In this document: one piece after another, positions 1 through 9,190 of the stretch
How positions within the stretch are numbered: position 1 is the first letter of the stretch
Layout: each line of letters begins with the position of its first letter
Assembly: GCF_019468565.1 (NCBI RefSeq)
Contig: NZ_CP080521.1
Location: 3,968,001-4,032,000, forward strand
Direction of reading: 5' to 3'
Origin: Pseudonocardia sp. DSM 110487
Lineage (GTDB): Bacteria > Actinomycetota > Actinomycetes > Mycobacteriales > Pseudonocardiaceae
DNA length: 64,000 nucleotides
The notes under the pieces: model-generated
Told to the model about the DNA's origin: nothing
What the model saw: the letters and a program-made list of their open reading frames with translations, nothing else
Databases searched by the model: none
Position numbers and translations under genes: made by a program

Positions 1-510
1 GGGGACGGGGCGGTCGGGCTGCTCGGGGTTTTGGCCGCGCAGCAGCTCGGCGCCGAGCGGATCATCGCGATGAGCCGGCACGAGCCGCGGCAGAAGCTGG
101 CGCTGGAGTTCGGTGCCACCGACATCGTGACCGAACGCGGCGACGCCGGTGTGGAGCAGGTCAAGGCGCTCACCGGTGGGTTGGGTGCGCACTCGGTGAT
201 CGAGGCGGTCGGCACCCAGGAGTCGATGATGCAGGCCATCCGCGCCACCCGGCCCGGCGGCCACGTCGGCTACGTCGGCGTCGCCCACGACGTCGCGCTG
301 CCCGGCGAGGAGCTGTTCATGTCCCACGTCCACCTGCACGGCGGCCCCGCCCCGGTGCGCCGGTTCCTTCCCGACCTCATCGACCGGATCTGGAACCGGG
401 GCATCCGGCCTGGCCGGGTGTTCGACCTGGAACTGCCGCTCGACGAGGCAACGGCCGGATACCGGGCCATGGACAGCCGGCAGGCCATCAAGGTCCTGCT
501 CCGTCCGTGA
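1..510 (+). CDS. Zinc-dependent alcohol dehydrogenase, C-terminal part (5' truncated by window edge)
   Basis: The reading frame is open from the first base and begins inside a Rossmann fold: a GDGAVGLLG glycine motif is followed by an alpha/beta nucleotide-binding unit. The C-terminal region has the usual end of medium-chain zinc alcohol dehydrogenases (VFDLELPLDEATAGYRAMD, then a short basic tail). The catalytic zinc domain lies upstream of the window, so the substrate cannot be judged. Its stop overlaps the next start by four bases (GTGA), which suggests an operon with the exporter and regulator that follow. The family assignment is firm; any specific activity is unknown. Confidence 0.85.
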   Translation, partial: GDGAVGLLGVLAAQQLGAERIIAMSRHEPRQKLALEFGATDIVTERGDAGVEQVKALTGGLGAHSVIEAVGTQESMMQAIRATRPGGHVGYVGVAHDVALPGEELFMSHVHLHGGPAPVRRFLPDLIDRIWNRGIRPGRVFDLELPLDEATAGYRAMDSRQAIKVLLRP

Positions 511-1754
511 CCGCAGATCTTTCCGGGGTCGCGTCGCCCGCTCCCGGTGCCGGCACGCGCGGCCAGGCCCGGCTCACGGCCGGGCTGGTCGCGTCCGTGG
601 TGTTCCTGACCGCGATCGCGCCGCTGGCGACCGACATGTACGTGCCGGCGTTTCCGCAGGTCGCCGACGAGCTGGCCGCGACAGCGACCCAGGTCCAGCT
701 CACCCTGACCACCTTCTTCGTCGGCATGGCGCTCGGGCAGCTGGTCGGTGGGCCGGTCTCGGACCAGCGGGGCAGGCGCGGGCCGCTGATCGCGGCGACG
801 CTGGTGATGGCCGCCGCGTCGATCGTGTGCGCGCTCACCCCGACGATCGCGGTCATGGCCGCGGCCCGGTTCGTCCAGGGCTTCGCGGGCGGCTGGGCGA
901 TGGTGATCGGCCGGGCGGTGATCGTCGACCTCGCCACCGGCGCCCGGCTCGTGCGAGTGCTGAACGTGATCGCGGGCGTCGGCGGCGTCGCGCCCATCGT
1001 CGGGCCGCTGGTCGGGGCCGTCATCCTGCAGCTGTCGCACTGGCGGGTCTCGTTCTGGGCCGTCGCCGCCCTCGGGCTCGCGATGACCCTCGCCGTTCTC
1101 GTCGCCGTCCCCGAGTCGCTGCCGCCCGAGCGGCGCCACGGCGGCGGCCTGCGGGACTTCGTGATGGCCGGCCGGCAGGTGCTGCGGAACCGCAGTTACG
1201 TCGGCTACCTGCTGGTCGCCGGGTCGGCGATGGGCGCGCTGTTCGCCTACGTCGCCACGTCGGCGTTTGTGCTGCAGTCGATGAACGGGCTGTCCCCGAT
1301 CGCCTATTCGATCGACTTCGCCGCGAACGCCGCCGGCATGACGATCGCCGCGCTCGTCGCCGCCCGGCTCGCCGGCCGGGTCGCCACGCGCACGGTGATC
1401 CTGGTCGGTCAGCTCGCCGCGCTCGCCGCCGGCGTCGCGATGCTGATCGGCGCCGTCTGGTTCGACACCCCGCTGATCCTGGCGATCGTCTGCTTCTTCG
1501 TCCTGATGACCGCCCAGGGGCTCATCGGCCCCAACGGCGGCGCCCTCGCCTCCGCCGCCGTCCCCGACCACCCCGGCACCGGCTCCGCGGGCCTCGGCTT
1601 CGTCCAATGGGTCGCCGCAGGCACCATCGCCCCCATCGCGGGTCTCGGCGGCGAGCACACCGCGATCCCCATGGCTGTCCTCATGATCGCCGGCGCCGCC
1701 GCTTCCATGTTCGGACTGCTCGTCCTCGCGAGGCCGTGGGACGGGAGCACGTGA
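507..1754 (+). CDS. Bcr/CflA-type MFS drug-resistance exporter
   Basis: A 415-residue integral membrane protein with about 12 hydrophobic segments. It has the family features LATDMYVPAFPQ after the first helix and the cytoplasmic loop motif GPVSDQRGRRGPL between helices 2 and 3. Family members export drugs or metabolites by proton antiport. The GTG start at 507 overlaps the stop of the alcohol dehydrogenase, and its own stop abuts a possible GTG start of the regulator gene, so the three genes are probably co-transcribed. The exported substrate may relate to the upstream dehydrogenase, but nothing in the sequence names it. Confidence 0.9.
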   Translation: MTADLSGVASPAPGAGTRGQARLTAGLVASVVFLTAIAPLATDMYVPAFPQVADELAATATQVQLTLTTFFVGMALGQLVGGPVSDQRGRRGPLIAATLVMAAASIVCALTPTIAVMAAARFVQGFAGGWAMVIGRAVIVDLATGARLVRVLNVIAGVGGVAPIVGPLVGAVILQLSHWRVSFWAVAALGLAMTLAVLVAVPESLPPERRHGGGLRDFVMAGRQVLRNRSYVGYLLVAGSAMGALFAYVATSAFVLQSMNGLSPIAYSIDFAANAAGMTIAALVAARLAGRVATRTVILVGQLAALAAGVAMLIGAVWFDTPLILAIVCFFVLMTAQGLIGPNGGALASAAVPDHPGTGSAGLGFVQWVAAGTIAPIAGLGGEHTAIPMAVLMIAGAAASMFGLLVLARPWDGST

Positions 1755-1810
1755 ACGGTGTACTGACAGAACATCCCAGGTGGACCGGCGCGGAACTTAC
1801 GCTCACCGAG

Positions 1811-2689
1811 GTGGACACCCGCACTGACGTTCGCGAGTTCCTCGTCTCCCGGCGAGCCAAGATCACCCCTGACGAGGCGGGCCTTCCCGACGTGGGCAAG
1901 CGTCGGGTGCCCGGCCTGCGTCGGGGCGAGGTCGCCGCGCTCGCGGGGGTCAGCATCGAGTACTACTCGAAGCTGGAGCGCGGGGCGATCGCCGGCGCGT
2001 CGGCGTCGGTCCTCGACGCTATCGCGCGCGCCCTCAGGCTCGATGAGGCGGAACGGGCTCACCTGTTCCACCTGGCCCAGGCCGCCGACGGCACGAGCGC
2101 GATCGTGCCGCCCCGCAGGCGCGGCGCAAAGCGATGGTCACCCCGCCCCAGCCTGGAGTGGACCCTCGATGCGGTCACGACCGGACCAGCGATCGTCAGC
2201 AATGGCCGGACGGACCTGCTCGCGGCCAACCACCTGGGGCGAGCGATGTACTCCGTCCTCTACCCGCCCCGGGGCCGGCCGAACTTCGCCCGGTTCGCGT
2301 TCCTCGACGACGCAGCCCGGCGGTTCTACCCCGAATGGGATCTGGTCGCCGACACCACGGTCGCCGTCCTGCGCGCCTCGGCCGGCCGCGACCCCCACAA
2401 CAAGACGCTGCACGATCTCGTGGGCGAGCTGTCCACGCGCAGCGATGAGTTCCGCCGCCTGTGGAGCGCCCACGACGTCCGCGTCTACGGAACGGGGATC
2501 AAGCGCTTCCGCCACCACATCGTCGGCGATCTCACCCTGGCCTACGAGACCATGGACATGGTCTCCGAACCCGGCCTCTCCATGACGATCTACGCCGCCG
2601 AGCCCGGCTCCGCCACCGAGCACGCCTTGGCGCTCCTGGGGTCGTGGGCCGCCGGTGACGACATCGACGCCACGGCACAGCAGGCCTGA
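1811..2689 (+). CDS. XRE/MmyB-family helix-turn-helix transcriptional regulator
   Basis: The N-terminal XRE-type helix-turn-helix (RREFLVSRRAKI-like opening, then GLRRGEVAALAGVSIEYYSKLERG at about residues 40-60) is followed by a MmyB-like ligand-binding domain containing the typical AANHLGRAMY and WDLVAD segments. This is the usual architecture of actinobacterial MmyB-type repressors, about 290 residues. I chose the GTG at 1811 because family members begin close to the sequence VDTRTDVREFL. An in-frame GTG at 1751 overlaps the exporter stop and has a GGGA motif before it, so a 20-residue longer product is possible. It probably controls the upstream exporter and dehydrogenase. Confidence 0.85.
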   Translation: MDTRTDVREFLVSRRAKITPDEAGLPDVGKRRVPGLRRGEVAALAGVSIEYYSKLERGAIAGASASVLDAIARALRLDEAERAHLFHLAQAADGTSAIVPPRRRGAKRWSPRPSLEWTLDAVTTGPAIVSNGRTDLLAANHLGRAMYSVLYPPRGRPNFARFAFLDDAARRFYPEWDLVADTTVAVLRASAGRDPHNKTLHDLVGELSTRSDEFRRLWSAHDVRVYGTGIKRFRHHIVGDLTLAYETMDMVSEPGLSMTIYAAEPGSATEHALALLGSWAAGDDIDATAQQA

Positions 2690-2779
2690 TAGCCGCTGGT
2701 GGACCTTCTGGGTGGTACTGGCGGTACATGTCCCGACAGAGACTCCTCCGGGCGTGCGTGTGCATGATCTCGTTGCCCC

Positions 2780-3424
2780 ATGGCGACTGAACCACCTGGC
2801 CCGCCCCGCTCCCCGGCGATGGACGTCTTGTCGGCCGGCCCGCTGTCGGCGTTGTCCCGGCGCACATTCATCGCTGCCTCGGCGGCGGCCACGGGCGCGG
2901 TCGCCTTCGGGTGCTCCGTCCTGGACGGTGGGCCGGCCACTACCGCGGAAGGGCTGGAGAGCCAGGTGTCGCTGACGGTCAACGGCGCCCGGCAGACCGT
3001 CACCGTGGACAACCGGACCTCGTTGCTGGACCTGCTGCGCGAGCACCTCGGGCTGCCCGGGACCAAGAAGGGCTGTGACGCAGGCGCCTGTGGCGCGTGC
3101 ACGGTGCTGGTCGATGGTCGCCGGGTCAACGGGTGTCTGACGTTGGCGGTACGGCTCGAGGGAGCCGAGGTCACCACGATCGAGGGCCTCGCCCCGAGCG
3201 ACGACGCTCCGCTGCACCCGCTCCAGCAGGCCTTCGTCGACCAGGACGCGTTCCAGTGCGGCTACTGCACACCGGGACAGATCATGTCCGGCGTCGGCTG
3301 CATCCGGGAGGACCGTGCCGGCTCGCCGGAGGAGATCCGGGAGTGGATGAGCGGCAACATCTGCCGCTGCGGCTGCTACGTCAACATCGTCCGCGCCGTT
3401 GCCCAGGCAGCGCAGGGGAGCTGA
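2780..3424 (+). CDS. paoA: PaoA-type (2Fe-2S) subunit of exported aldehyde oxidoreductase, Tat signal
   Basis: A 214-residue protein with a twin-arginine signal (SRRTFIAAS at about residue 27, then a hydrophobic stretch), so the enzyme is expected outside the membrane. A plant-type 2Fe-2S domain follows with CDAGACGACTVL, then the second 2Fe-2S helical domain with CGYCTPGQIMS and CRCGCY. This matches E. coli PaoA (YagT), the small subunit of the PaoABC molybdenum aldehyde oxidoreductase. It carries electrons from the molybdenum centre to FAD. An internal ATG at 2819 is a possible later start. The FAD subunit gene follows after 5 bases, then the molybdenum subunit. Confidence 0.9.
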   Translation: MATEPPGPPRSPAMDVLSAGPLSALSRRTFIAASAAATGAVAFGCSVLDGGPATTAEGLESQVSLTVNGARQTVTVDNRTSLLDLLREHLGLPGTKKGCDAGACGACTVLVDGRRVNGCLTLAVRLEGAEVTTIEGLAPSDDAPLHPLQQAFVDQDAFQCGYCTPGQIMSGVGCIREDRAGSPEEIREWMSGNICRCGCYVNIVRAVAQAAQGS

Positions 3425-3429
3425 GGTCG

Positions 3430-4410
3430 ATGTATCCCTTCTCCTACACCAGGGTGTCGGACGCACCTGCTGCGATCGCCGCCGTCCAGCAGGGCGGGCG
3501 GTACATCGCCGGGGGAACCACCCTTGTCGACCTGATGCGCGAGTCGGTCGAGCGCCCGGGCGCGCTGGTGGACATCAGCGCGCTCCCTCTCGGCGACATC
3601 ACCACCACCGCGGACGGTGGGCTGCGGATCGGCGCGCTCGTGCGGATGTCCGATGCCGCTGCCGACCCGGCGGTACGCACTGCGTACCCCGTGGTTTCCC
3701 AGGCGCTGGAGCTGAGCGCATCCGCCCAGCTGCGCAACATGGCCACCATCGGCGGCAACATCATGCAGCGCACCCGGTGCACCTACTTCCGGGACGTGAC
3801 CGCGAACTGCAACAAGCGCGCACCTGGCTCGGGATGTGCGGCCCTCCAGGGTTTCAACCGCACCCACGCCATCCTCGGCGCCTCCGACCAGTGCGTCGCG
3901 ACGCACCCGTCGGACGTTGCCGTGGCGTTCGCCGCGCTCTAGGCGACCGTGCACCTGCAGGGCCCCGACGGGGAGCGGAGCGTGGCCTTCGCCGACTTCC
4001 TCCAGCAGCCCGGGAACACGCCGGACCGGGAACAGGACGTGCGGCCCGGTGAGCTGATCACCGCGGTGGAGATCCCGGCCTATCCGCAACCGCTGCAGTC
4101 GGGCTATCTGAAGGTGCGCGATCGGCAGAGCTACGAGTTCGCCCTGACCTCCGCCGCGGTCGCGCTGCACATCCAGGGCGGGGTGATCCGCGCGGCGAGG
4201 GTCGCCGCGGGTGGCGTGGGCACCGTCCCGTGGAAGCTGCCCGCCGTCGAGCAGCACCTGCTGGGCAGACCGCCCGCACCCGGCCTGTGGGCCGAGGCGG
4301 CGTCCCGGGCGGCGGACGGAGCCCGCGCGCTGGAGCACAACCGGTTCAAGGTCGAGCTGCTCACCCGCACCGTCGAACGCCAGCTGCGCATCGTGGGAGG
4401 TGCCGAATGA
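3430..4410 (+). pseudogene. paoB: PaoB-type FAD subunit of aldehyde oxidoreductase, interrupted by an in-frame TAG
   Basis: Reading from ATG 3430, the protein matches the FAD-binding subunit of PaoABC: an AGGTTLVDLM FAD-binding segment, NMATIGGNIMQRTRC, and the 4Fe-4S insert typical of PaoB (RCTYFRD, CNKRAPGSGC). Translation stops at a TAG at 3940-3942, after 170 residues. The same frame then continues with ATVHLQGPDGERS and the complete C-terminal CO-dehydrogenase flavoprotein domain up to 4410. Without the TAG the product would be about 326 residues, close to PaoB (318). A single G-to-T change of GAG would explain it. It could be a recent nonsense mutation, a sequencing error or readthrough. 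The 3' end overlaps the paoC start (ATGA). Confidence 0.85.
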
Positions 4411-6614
4411 CCCAGTCCCAGACAACACAGCCGCAGATCGCCGTCGGGACCCCGCAGTCCCGGGTGGACGGACGCCTGAAGGTGACAGGGCGCGCGCCGT
4501 ACGCCGCCGATCACGTGATCGACGGTGTCGTTCATGCCGTCGTGGTGGACGCCCACGTCGGCCGGGGGCGGATCACCAGCATCGACACGAGCGCCGCGCT
4601 CGCCGAACCCGGTGTGCTGCGCGTGATCAGCCATCTCGACGCGCCCCGGCTGCCCTATGCGGACAACCAGGGGTCGAACAACCCGCCCGGTGCCCGGCTG
4701 CGCGTCTTCCAGGACGACCGCGTCCTGTTCTTCGGGCAGCCGGTCGCCGTCGCGGTGGCCACCACCCCGGAGGCGGCGCAGCACGCCGCGCGCCTGGTGG
4801 AGGTCTCCTACACCGCCGAGCAGCCCACCACCGACCTGGCGGCAGGCCAGGCCGGTGAGCCCACCGCCTACGCACGCGGCGACGCGGACGCCGCGGTGGA
4901 CGGCGCGGAGGTCCGGATGGAGATGACCTACCGGCTCGGCCGCAACCACCACAACCCGATGGAGCCGCACGCCACCACCGCCCGCTGGGATGGCGACCGA
5001 TTGACCGTGTGGGACAAGACCCAGTGGGTGGTGGGCGGCACGCAGCAGGAGCTCGCGGCGGTGTTCGGTATCCCGCAGGAGTCGGTCCGCGTCATCTCGC
5101 CGTTCATCGGGGGCGCGTTCGGCAGCGGGCTGCGCGTGTGGCCGCACACCACGATCGCGGCGCTGGCCGCGCGTGAGCTGGGCCATCCGGTCAAGCTCGT
5201 GCTGTCGCGGCGGCAGCTGTACTTCGGCACCGGCTTCCGGCCCGCGTACGACTACCGGGTACGCCTCGGCAGCGATCGGGGCGGTCGGCTGTCGGCGATG
5301 GTCCACGACATCCGTGCCGAGACCTCCAGCTACGAGACGTTCACCGAGGCGGTGACGGCCCCGGGACAGATGCTCTACAGCATGCCCAACGTGCGTCAGG
5401 CGTACTCGGCGGTGGCGCTGGACGTGAACACCCCGATCTGGATGCGTGGCCCCGGCTACGCCACCGGCGCGTTCGTCGTCGAGTCGGCGATGGACGAGCT
5501 CGCGTACGAGCTCGGTGTCGACCCGATCGAGCTGCGGCTGCGCAACGAGCCCGGCAGCGACGAGTCCACCGGCCTGCCGTTCTCCACGCGGCGGCTGCGC
5601 GAGTGCTACGAGGTGGGCGCCCGCGAGTTCGGCTGGCAGCAGCGCAACCCGGCGCCGCGCTCCACGACCGACGGTGACTGGCTGATCGGCACCGGCATGG
5701 CCGCCGCGGTGTACGACACCACCGGGTTTCCCGCGCAGGCCCACGTCCGGCTGAACGCCGACGGCACCGCCCTCGTGCAGTCCGCGACCAGCGACATGGG
5801 CCCCGGCACCTACACCTCCATGCCTCAGGTCGCCGCCGACGCCCTCGGCCTCACCATGTCGACGGTGGAGTTCCGCCTCGGTGACTCGGTCATGCCACCG
5901 ACCGGGCCGCACGGCGGCTCGACGACCATGGCCAGCGTCGGCACGGCGATCCAGGCGGGCTGCGACGACGTGCGCCGGCAGGCGATCACGTTGGCGGTGA
6001 ACGACCCCGCCTCACCCCTGACCGGGGTGAACCCCGATGACATCATCGTGCGGGACGGTCGGCTCCAGCTGAGGAACGACTTTCTGCGCGGTGAGACCTA
6101 CCAGGAGCTGCTGGCCCGCAACAACCGCACGCACCTCGAGATCATCGGAACGTTCACCGGGCCGGAGCAGGAGCGGTTCTCGATGTACGCCTACGGGGCG
6201 ATGTTCGCCGAGGTGGCCGTCGATGCCCGGCTGGGCATGGTGCGGGTGCGGCGGGTGCTCGGCGTCTACGACGCGGGCCGGATCATCAACCCGAAACTGG
6301 CCGACAGCCAGGCGATCGGCGGGATGGTCGGCGGCATCGGCGCCGCCCTGTTGGAGCACACCGTGACCGACCCGCGTGACGGCCGGATCGCCAACGCCAA
6401 CCTCGCCGACTACCTCGTGCCCGTCAACGCCGACGTCCCCGACCTGCGCGCCATCTACCTCGACGGCAACGACCCCGAAGCGAATCCCATCGGGGTCAAG
6501 GGCCTCGGCGAGATCGTGCTGGTCGGCGTGGCGCCCGCCATCGCCAACGCCGTCTTCCACGCCACCGGACGTCGCGTCCGCGAGCTCCCGATCACCGCCG
6601 ATGCCCTGCTGTGA
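4407..6614 (+). CDS. paoC: PaoC-type molybdopterin-binding catalytic subunit of aldehyde oxidoreductase
   Basis: A 735-residue member of the xanthine dehydrogenase/aldehyde oxidase large-subunit family. It opens with the family pattern SRVDGRLKVTGRAPYAADH, contains the molybdopterin-contact segment PFIGGAFGSGLR, and ends with IGVKGLGEI carrying the conserved catalytic glutamate near residue 705. It should oxidise aldehydes at the molybdenum centre and pass electrons to the PaoA and PaoB subunits. ATG 4407 overlaps the paoB stop and follows a GGGAGGTG ribosome-binding site. No PaoD-like maturation gene is nearby. Function depends on whether the interrupted paoB is still expressed. Confidence 0.9.
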   Translation: MTQSQTTQPQIAVGTPQSRVDGRLKVTGRAPYAADHVIDGVVHAVVVDAHVGRGRITSIDTSAALAEPGVLRVISHLDAPRLPYADNQGSNNPPGARLRVFQDDRVLFFGQPVAVAVATTPEAAQHAARLVEVSYTAEQPTTDLAAGQAGEPTAYARGDADAAVDGAEVRMEMTYRLGRNHHNPMEPHATTARWDGDRLTVWDKTQWVVGGTQQELAAVFGIPQESVRVISPFIGGAFGSGLRVWPHTTIAALAARELGHPVKLVLSRRQLYFGTGFRPAYDYRVRLGSDRGGRLSAMVHDIRAETSSYETFTEAVTAPGQMLYSMPNVRQAYSAVALDVNTPIWMRGPGYATGAFVVESAMDELAYELGVDPIELRLRNEPGSDESTGLPFSTRRLRECYEVGAREFGWQQRNPAPRSTTDGDWLIGTGMAAAVYDTTGFPAQAHVRLNADGTALVQSATSDMGPGTYTSMPQVAADALGLTMSTVEFRLGDSVMPPTGPHGGSTTMASVGTAIQAGCDDVRRQAITLAVNDPASPLTGVNPDDIIVRDGRLQLRNDFLRGETYQELLARNNRTHLEIIGTFTGPEQERFSMYAYGAMFAEVAVDARLGMVRVRRVLGVYDAGRIINPKLADSQAIGGMVGGIGAALLEHTVTDPRDGRIANANLADYLVPVNADVPDLRAIYLDGNDPEANPIGVKGLGEIVLVGVAPAIANAVFHATGRRVRELPITADALL

Positions 6615-6635
6615 CGCCCCCGGGAGTTGCCCCTG

Positions 6636-7730
6636 TCAGTTCGCGAGTCCCACGCGGAGCAGGCGGTCATCACCGTCTCCCGCGTCACCGCGTCCGTCGG
6701 TGTTGCTCGTGAGGAACCACAGGTCACCGTCCGGGGAGGGCATCACCGCTCGGATCCGGCCGAACTCGCCCGGGTAGTGGTCGACGGCGGTGGCGGGATC
6801 AGCGGTGGGTACGGCGCGCAGCACCTGCCCGCGCAGGTTGCCGATGAAGATCGTGTCGTCCACGATCGTGATCCCGCTGGGGCTCGCTTCCGCGGGGCTC
6901 CACTGCTGCACCGGGTCGATGTACCGGTCGTCGCCGCCGATGCCTTCGACCTGCGGCCACCCGAAGTTCCCGCCCGGGACGACGATGTTGAGTTCGTCCC
7001 AGGTGTTCTGGCCGAACTCGGCGGCGAACATCCGTCCGGTGCTGTCCCATGCGATGCCCTGCGGGTTGCGGTGCCCGTAGCTGTACACGAGGGATCCGGG
7101 GAAGGGGTTGTCGGCGGGAACGCCGCCGTCCGGGGTCATCCGGAGGATCTTCCCGCCGAGGCTGGCGAGGTCCTGGGCGCTGGTGCGTTGCCCGGCGTCT
7201 CCGACCGTGGCGTACAGCATCCCGTCCGGGCCGAACGCGAGCCTGCCTCCGTCGTGGTAGCTGGCGGCCGGCAGGCCTTCGAGGATCGTTTCCGGTGCCC
7301 CGAGGGCGAACGACCCCGGTGCGCCCGACAGGGCGAAGCGTTGGATCCGGTTGCCGTCGGGTCCGGTCGAATACGCGTAGAGGCGCTGCTGCTCGTCGAC
7401 GGCGAGCCCGAGCAACCCGGACTCGCCGACGTGCTGGACGTCGGGGACCGTGCCGGCCAGGCGGGTGGTGTCGCCGGTCAGCTCCAGGATGTCGCCGCTG
7501 TCTCGTTCGCTGATGAGGGCCGTGTCGCCGACGAACGCCACCGACCACGGCGCGGCCAGGCCGGTCGTGACGGCGGTGGGCGTTCCCGCCGGGGCCACCG
7601 CGGGCTGGGCGCCCGGTGCGGAGCCTGGCGTGGCCTCCTGAGCCGGCGCCTGCGCCGCGCCACAGCCGGCGAGTAGGAACGCCAGGGCGGCGGCGAGGGC
7701 GGGGGAGCGGTACGGGGGTGTGGGTGTCAT
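6636..7730 (-). CDS. PQQ-dependent sugar dehydrogenase-like lipoprotein (GSDH beta-propeller)
   Basis: From ATG at 7730 the protein starts with a lipoprotein signal ending LLAGC (Cys23). A six-bladed propeller of the soluble glucose/sorbosone dehydrogenase family follows: GLAAPWSVAF, GLLGLAVD, YHDGGRLAFGPDGMLY, YSYGHRNPQGIAWD and EFGQNTWDE are the recognisable blade motifs, and the usual catalytic His is present in the YHDGG segment. Family members oxidise aldose sugars with PQQ, but some lack activity. I moved the start 58 codons into the open frame because the signal peptide begins there. It converges on paoC and lies just downstream of another lipoprotein gene. Confidence 0.88.
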   Translation of the reverse strand: MTPTPPYRSPALAAALAFLLAGCGAAQAPAQEATPGSAPGAQPAVAPAGTPTAVTTGLAAPWSVAFVGDTALISERDSGDILELTGDTTRLAGTVPDVQHVGESGLLGLAVDEQQRLYAYSTGPDGNRIQRFALSGAPGSFALGAPETILEGLPAASYHDGGRLAFGPDGMLYATVGDAGQRTSAQDLASLGGKILRMTPDGGVPADNPFPGSLVYSYGHRNPQGIAWDSTGRMFAAEFGQNTWDELNIVVPGGNFGWPQVEGIGGDDRYIDPVQQWSPAEASPSGITIVDDTIFIGNLRGQVLRAVPTADPATAVDHYPGEFGRIRAVMPSPDGDLWFLTSNTDGRGDAGDGDDRLLRVGLAN

Positions 7731-7762
7731 GGTTCCTTGTCGCGTTTCGGGCGGCGTGTTCG

Positions 7763-8281
7763 CTATTCGACGACCTGCACCGTGACGTTCTCCCCTTCGA
7801 GTTGAGTGAGCTGGTCGAGGGATGCGTTGTAGGTGCCGATGTGCAGCGTCTGGTCGGAATAGTCGACGCCGGAGGTGTTGTAGTAGAACCCGAGGTTTCC
7901 CCACGGCGTGAAGTAGATGAGGTCGCCGTTCTCCGGATCCGATCCCGGGGAGCCCTCATGGTTCAGTTCGCGCGGAAGGTAGCTGATCTTCTCGCGGCCG
8001 GAGTACTCCTCGACGCTGATCGTGAGCGGCAGCATCGACAGGAAGTCGCGCGTGGCGGGGCTGTCCTCGCCGATCGTGACGTCGACGGACGTGGTGGCGG
8101 AGGTGAAGCGCACCACGGTGCCCACGACCGCATCGTCGCCCGCGGGAGGTGCCGGTGCGGCCGCGGGCGCGGACGTCACGGACGGCATCGCGGGTGCGGC
8201 GGGCTGCTCCGTCGGGCCGCCGCAGGCTGCGACGAGCGCGAGGAGTACGACCGCTCCGGCGGACGGTGCGATTCGGATCAC
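7763..8281 (-). CDS. Cyclophilin-like fold lipoprotein of unknown function
   Basis: A 172-residue lipoprotein: the signal ends LVAAC (Cys20), then comes an Ala/Pro-rich linker and a domain of about 110 residues. The segments SMLPLTISVEEYSGREKISYLP and GDLIYFTPWGNLGFYYN resemble the cyclophilin-like beta-barrel family found in bacterial secreted proteins, which has no known isomerase activity. I chose GTG 8281 because AGGAAG stands eight bases upstream and the signal peptide begins here; the open frame itself extends to an ATG at 8347. It lies 32 bases upstream of the sugar-dehydrogenase lipoprotein and may share its transcript. Confidence 0.75.
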   Translation of the reverse strand: MIRIAPSAGAVVLLALVAACGGPTEQPAAPAMPSVTSAPAAAPAPPAGDDAVVGTVVRFTSATTSVDVTIGEDSPATRDFLSMLPLTISVEEYSGREKISYLPRELNHEGSPGSDPENGDLIYFTPWGNLGFYYNTSGVDYSDQTLHIGTYNASLDQLTQLEGENVTVQVVE

Positions 8282-8390
8282 GTCACCAGTCTTCCTATCC
8301 GCCGAGGCGGCTGGGAGTTCCTTGCGAGAGGTGTACCGGCAGGGCACCTCTCGGCGCCCGTCACGGACCTAAACTCGGCTCGTATGGCGC

Positions 8391-8623
8391 GGCACCCCGT
8401 CCTATGACGACAGCAAGCTGTGGGTCACCACCCTGTCGCAGGCGTTCGCGTCCCGGTGGAAGGGAACGTCGAGCCATGCGGTCGATCCCGGGTGGGTTCC
8501 CCCGTATGGGCGGACCCCGGCGCATCGGATGACCTGACCGCCGGGCACCAGACGCAGGTATGGCTCGCCACCCACGGCGGGGCCACGGGCACCGGCGGCA
8601 CACGGCCGCAGGGCGAGGGGTGA
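8391..8623 (+). pseudogene. Frameshifted C-terminal remnant of a short-chain dehydrogenase
   Basis: In one frame 8391-8537 reads GTPSYDDSKLWVTTLSQAFA then SHAVDPGWVP, which is the active-site helix (Tyr-x-x-x-Lys as YDDSK) and the following strand of an SDR. The homologous continuation (PGASDDLTAGHQTQVWLATHG) lies in another frame from about 8505 to 8620. The N-terminal nucleotide-binding half is absent. This is a truncated and frameshifted SDR, not a functional gene. A TetR fragment on the opposite strand follows directly, so a divergent or convergent SDR/TetR pair probably once stood here. Confidence 0.6.
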
Positions 8624-8820
8624 GCCCGTCCAGCAGTAGCCGCAGGATCTGCCGCAGTTCGCCCGCCAGGTCGCCGCCGTCGGCTCCGTTGTCGACCCAG
8701 CGGTACAGCGCGCCGAAGTAGATGTCACGCAGCACGGTTCCCAGGCGTTCGGCCGTCAGGTCGCTGACCGGATGCGGCGGCGCGCCACCCCCGTCCGGAC
8801 CGGCACCGGCACCGACCCCG
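8624..8820 (-). pseudogene. C-terminal remnant of a TetR-family regulator
   Basis: On the minus strand the translation reads PHPVSDLTAERLGTVLRDIY followed by FGALYRWVDNGADGGDLAGE and LRQILRLLLDGLTP, which is typical of the last two helices of TetR-family ligand-binding domains. No helix-turn-helix DNA-binding domain is found upstream and the frame runs on past the expected end. It is best read as a decayed fragment. Boundaries are approximate. Confidence 0.5.
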
Positions 8821-9017
8821 GGCGTCGCCAGGGAGGACTACACGGTGCGGTCCGATCCGGGCGTCGTGCTGCCGGCTGGCTGGCGCACGTGCTCTCGGTC
8901 GACGCGACCGTTCGACGGTGTGCCTGACCGTGGAAAGGTTGCGTCGCCGGAGAAGGTGTGCGTGAACGGACACCACTCCGGGGTGTACGTGGCGCGGTCA
9001 CGACCCGCAGCCGAAGG

Positions 9018-9108
9018 CGAGATGGCACTGAGCGCGGTTCGGAGAAGATCGAACAGCGCTGCATTCCATCTCGGCGAGAGCGCGTGGCCACGACAGGGCC
9101 GGGCCACG
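9018..9108. repeat. Dispersed hairpin element, copy 1
   Basis: Two 24-base arms (9018-9041 and 9050-9073), both bounded by CGAGATGG/CCATCTCG and pairing at 19 of 24 positions, flank an 8-base loop GAGAAGAT. A second conserved block, GGCCACGACAGGGCCGGGCC, follows at about 9086-9105. A second copy lies at 29337-29427 with nearly the same arms, loop and trailing block. Both copies sit downstream of gene 3' ends, so a terminator-like or REP/MITE-like nature is plausible. Confidence 0.75.
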
Positions 9109-9190
9109 GCGGGCCGCACACCATCGCTGCCGCCCCGGGTGCGACGGCGCTGGGCGGGTGGTGGCCGGACTGCCAACATCTGGCCTGACG

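Larger units (their letters stand above)
8282..9190. other. Gene-poor stretch with decayed genes and one hairpin repeat
   Basis: Between the cyclophilin-like lipoprotein and the acyltransferase-like gene there is no intact gene. It holds the SDR remnant (about 8391-8623), the TetR remnant (about 8624-8820) and the dispersed hairpin element (9018-9108). The stretch 8830-9010 shows no recognisable coding or structural signal. Confidence 0.6.

Noticed and set aside
270..1658. A 462-codon minus-strand frame opposite the alcohol dehydrogenase and Bcr/CflA genes
   Set aside because: Antisense to a clear membrane transporter; product is a Gly/Asp/Arg/His-rich shadow translation.
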